Shown here: one piece after another, positions 63,856-64,000 of the stretch | Layout of the letters: every line of letters starts with the position of its first letter | How positions within the stretch are numbered: the first letter of the stretch is position 1 | Assembly: GCA_023386555.1 (NCBI GenBank) | Contig: JAEWJK010000005.1 | Span: 248,001 to 312,000, forward strand | DNA from: Bacteroidota bacterium | GTDB taxonomy: Bacteria; Bacteroidota; Bacteroidia; Chitinophagales; Chitinophagaceae | Length of the DNA stretch: 64,000 nt | Reading direction: 5' to 3' | The notes under the pieces: generated by a model | Told to the model about the DNA's origin: nothing | Database searches by the model: none | What the model saw: only the letters and a program-made list of their open reading frames with translations | Position numbers and translations under genes: made by a program

Positions 63856-64000
63856 ATGAAAAAGTTATTATTTGTATTGATGGCAATATTCAGTTTGCAA
63901 TTTACTGTCTTCTCACAATCTGAAGTTTATATAAAGAAGATGAAAGAGACTTTACAGTTGATGGATTCAGCCAAAAGTGTTCAGGACCTCCAGGAAGTTT
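63856..64000 (+). CDS. Secreted hypothetical protein, N-terminal part (3' end outside window)
   Basis: The first 48 codons run to the right edge. MKKLLFVLMAIFSLQF and a cleavage-like TVFSQ form a signal peptide; the rest is charged and probably helical (VYIKKMKETLQLMDSAK). Family unknown. It follows the 2TM gene by 10 bp, so it is probably in the same operon. Confidence 0.6.
   Translation, partial: MKKLLFVLMAIFSLQFTVFSQSEVYIKKMKETLQLMDSAKSVQDLQEV

Noticed and set aside
1..64000. tRNA, rRNA, CRISPR array, prophage or insertion sequence
   Set aside because: Read for TTCGA-type T-arm signatures, rRNA motifs, regularly spaced direct repeats, integrase or transposase motifs; none found.

Overview
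The window is AT-rich chromosomal DNA from a Bacteroidota bacterium, most likely family Chitinophagaceae. The genus cannot be read from sequence alone. Evidence for this placement: an LpxC-FabZ fusion overlapping lpxA, Bacteroidota-type promoters (TTTG, about 17-22 bp, TAnnTTTG), DUF6427 and 2TM-domain proteins, a TonB-dependent receptor with a carboxypeptidase-like N-terminal domain, and a pheT/coiled-coil/zapA block. Nearly all of it is core housekeeping DNA. I see no prophage, integrase, transposase, CRISPR array, rRNA or tRNA gene.

Layout. 1-9.2 kb: the end of a YkuD-like transpeptidase, aspS with a coupled membrane gene, sucD, kup, a secreted protein plus DUF6427 pair, and purQ. 9.2-12.8 kb: a two-gene DsbD system, hpf and an ECF sigma factor. 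13-21.6 kb: uvrA, a tetrapyrrole-methylase-type methyltransferase with an EI24 protein, a 3-methyladenine glycosylase, lpxC/fabZ-lpxA-ABC ATPase, and a lipoprotein. 21.9-29.4 kb: rny, recQ, a copper ATPase, tsaE and alanine dehydrogenase. 29.4-38.6 kb: zapA, a coiled-coil protein, pheT, dnaB, rsmE, a GNAT-like protein and dnaX. 38.7-50 kb: icd, DUF2721, an ABC exporter, ruvB, an orphan response regulator, a HerA-like ATPase, rplS, tatA, a lytic transglycosylase, pabB and an Asp-rich protein. 50-56.6 kb: purA, rel, a second ABC exporter, and a small protein plus nucleotidyltransferase pair. 56.6-64 kb: atpB-E-F-H-A, a TonB-dependent receptor, a 2TM protein and the start of a secreted protein.

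The most unusual feature is not a gene. A short dispersed repeat with a 20-nt core (GTTGTGTCACTCACTTGTAC, or a variant with GCGTCGCAC in the middle) occurs 15 times in intergenic gaps, about once per 4 kb, in both orientations. Copies share flanks beyond the core. Two copies are interrupted by unrelated DNA at nearly the same internal point. One pair forms a long nested hairpin between aspS and sucD. Inverted pairs bracket atpF-atpH inside the ATP synthase operon and bracket the TonB receptor gene. It behaves like a REP/MITE-type family, and no obvious mobilising enzyme is present here.

Other points: a strong intrinsic terminator lies between atpE and atpF, and another follows atpA with no gamma subunit gene after it. 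A free DsbD-alpha-like protein keeps the cysteines that the full-length DsbD next to it has lost. Several promoters sit so close to the ATG that transcripts would be nearly leaderless; in two cases (TonB receptor, ABC exporter) this decides the start codon.
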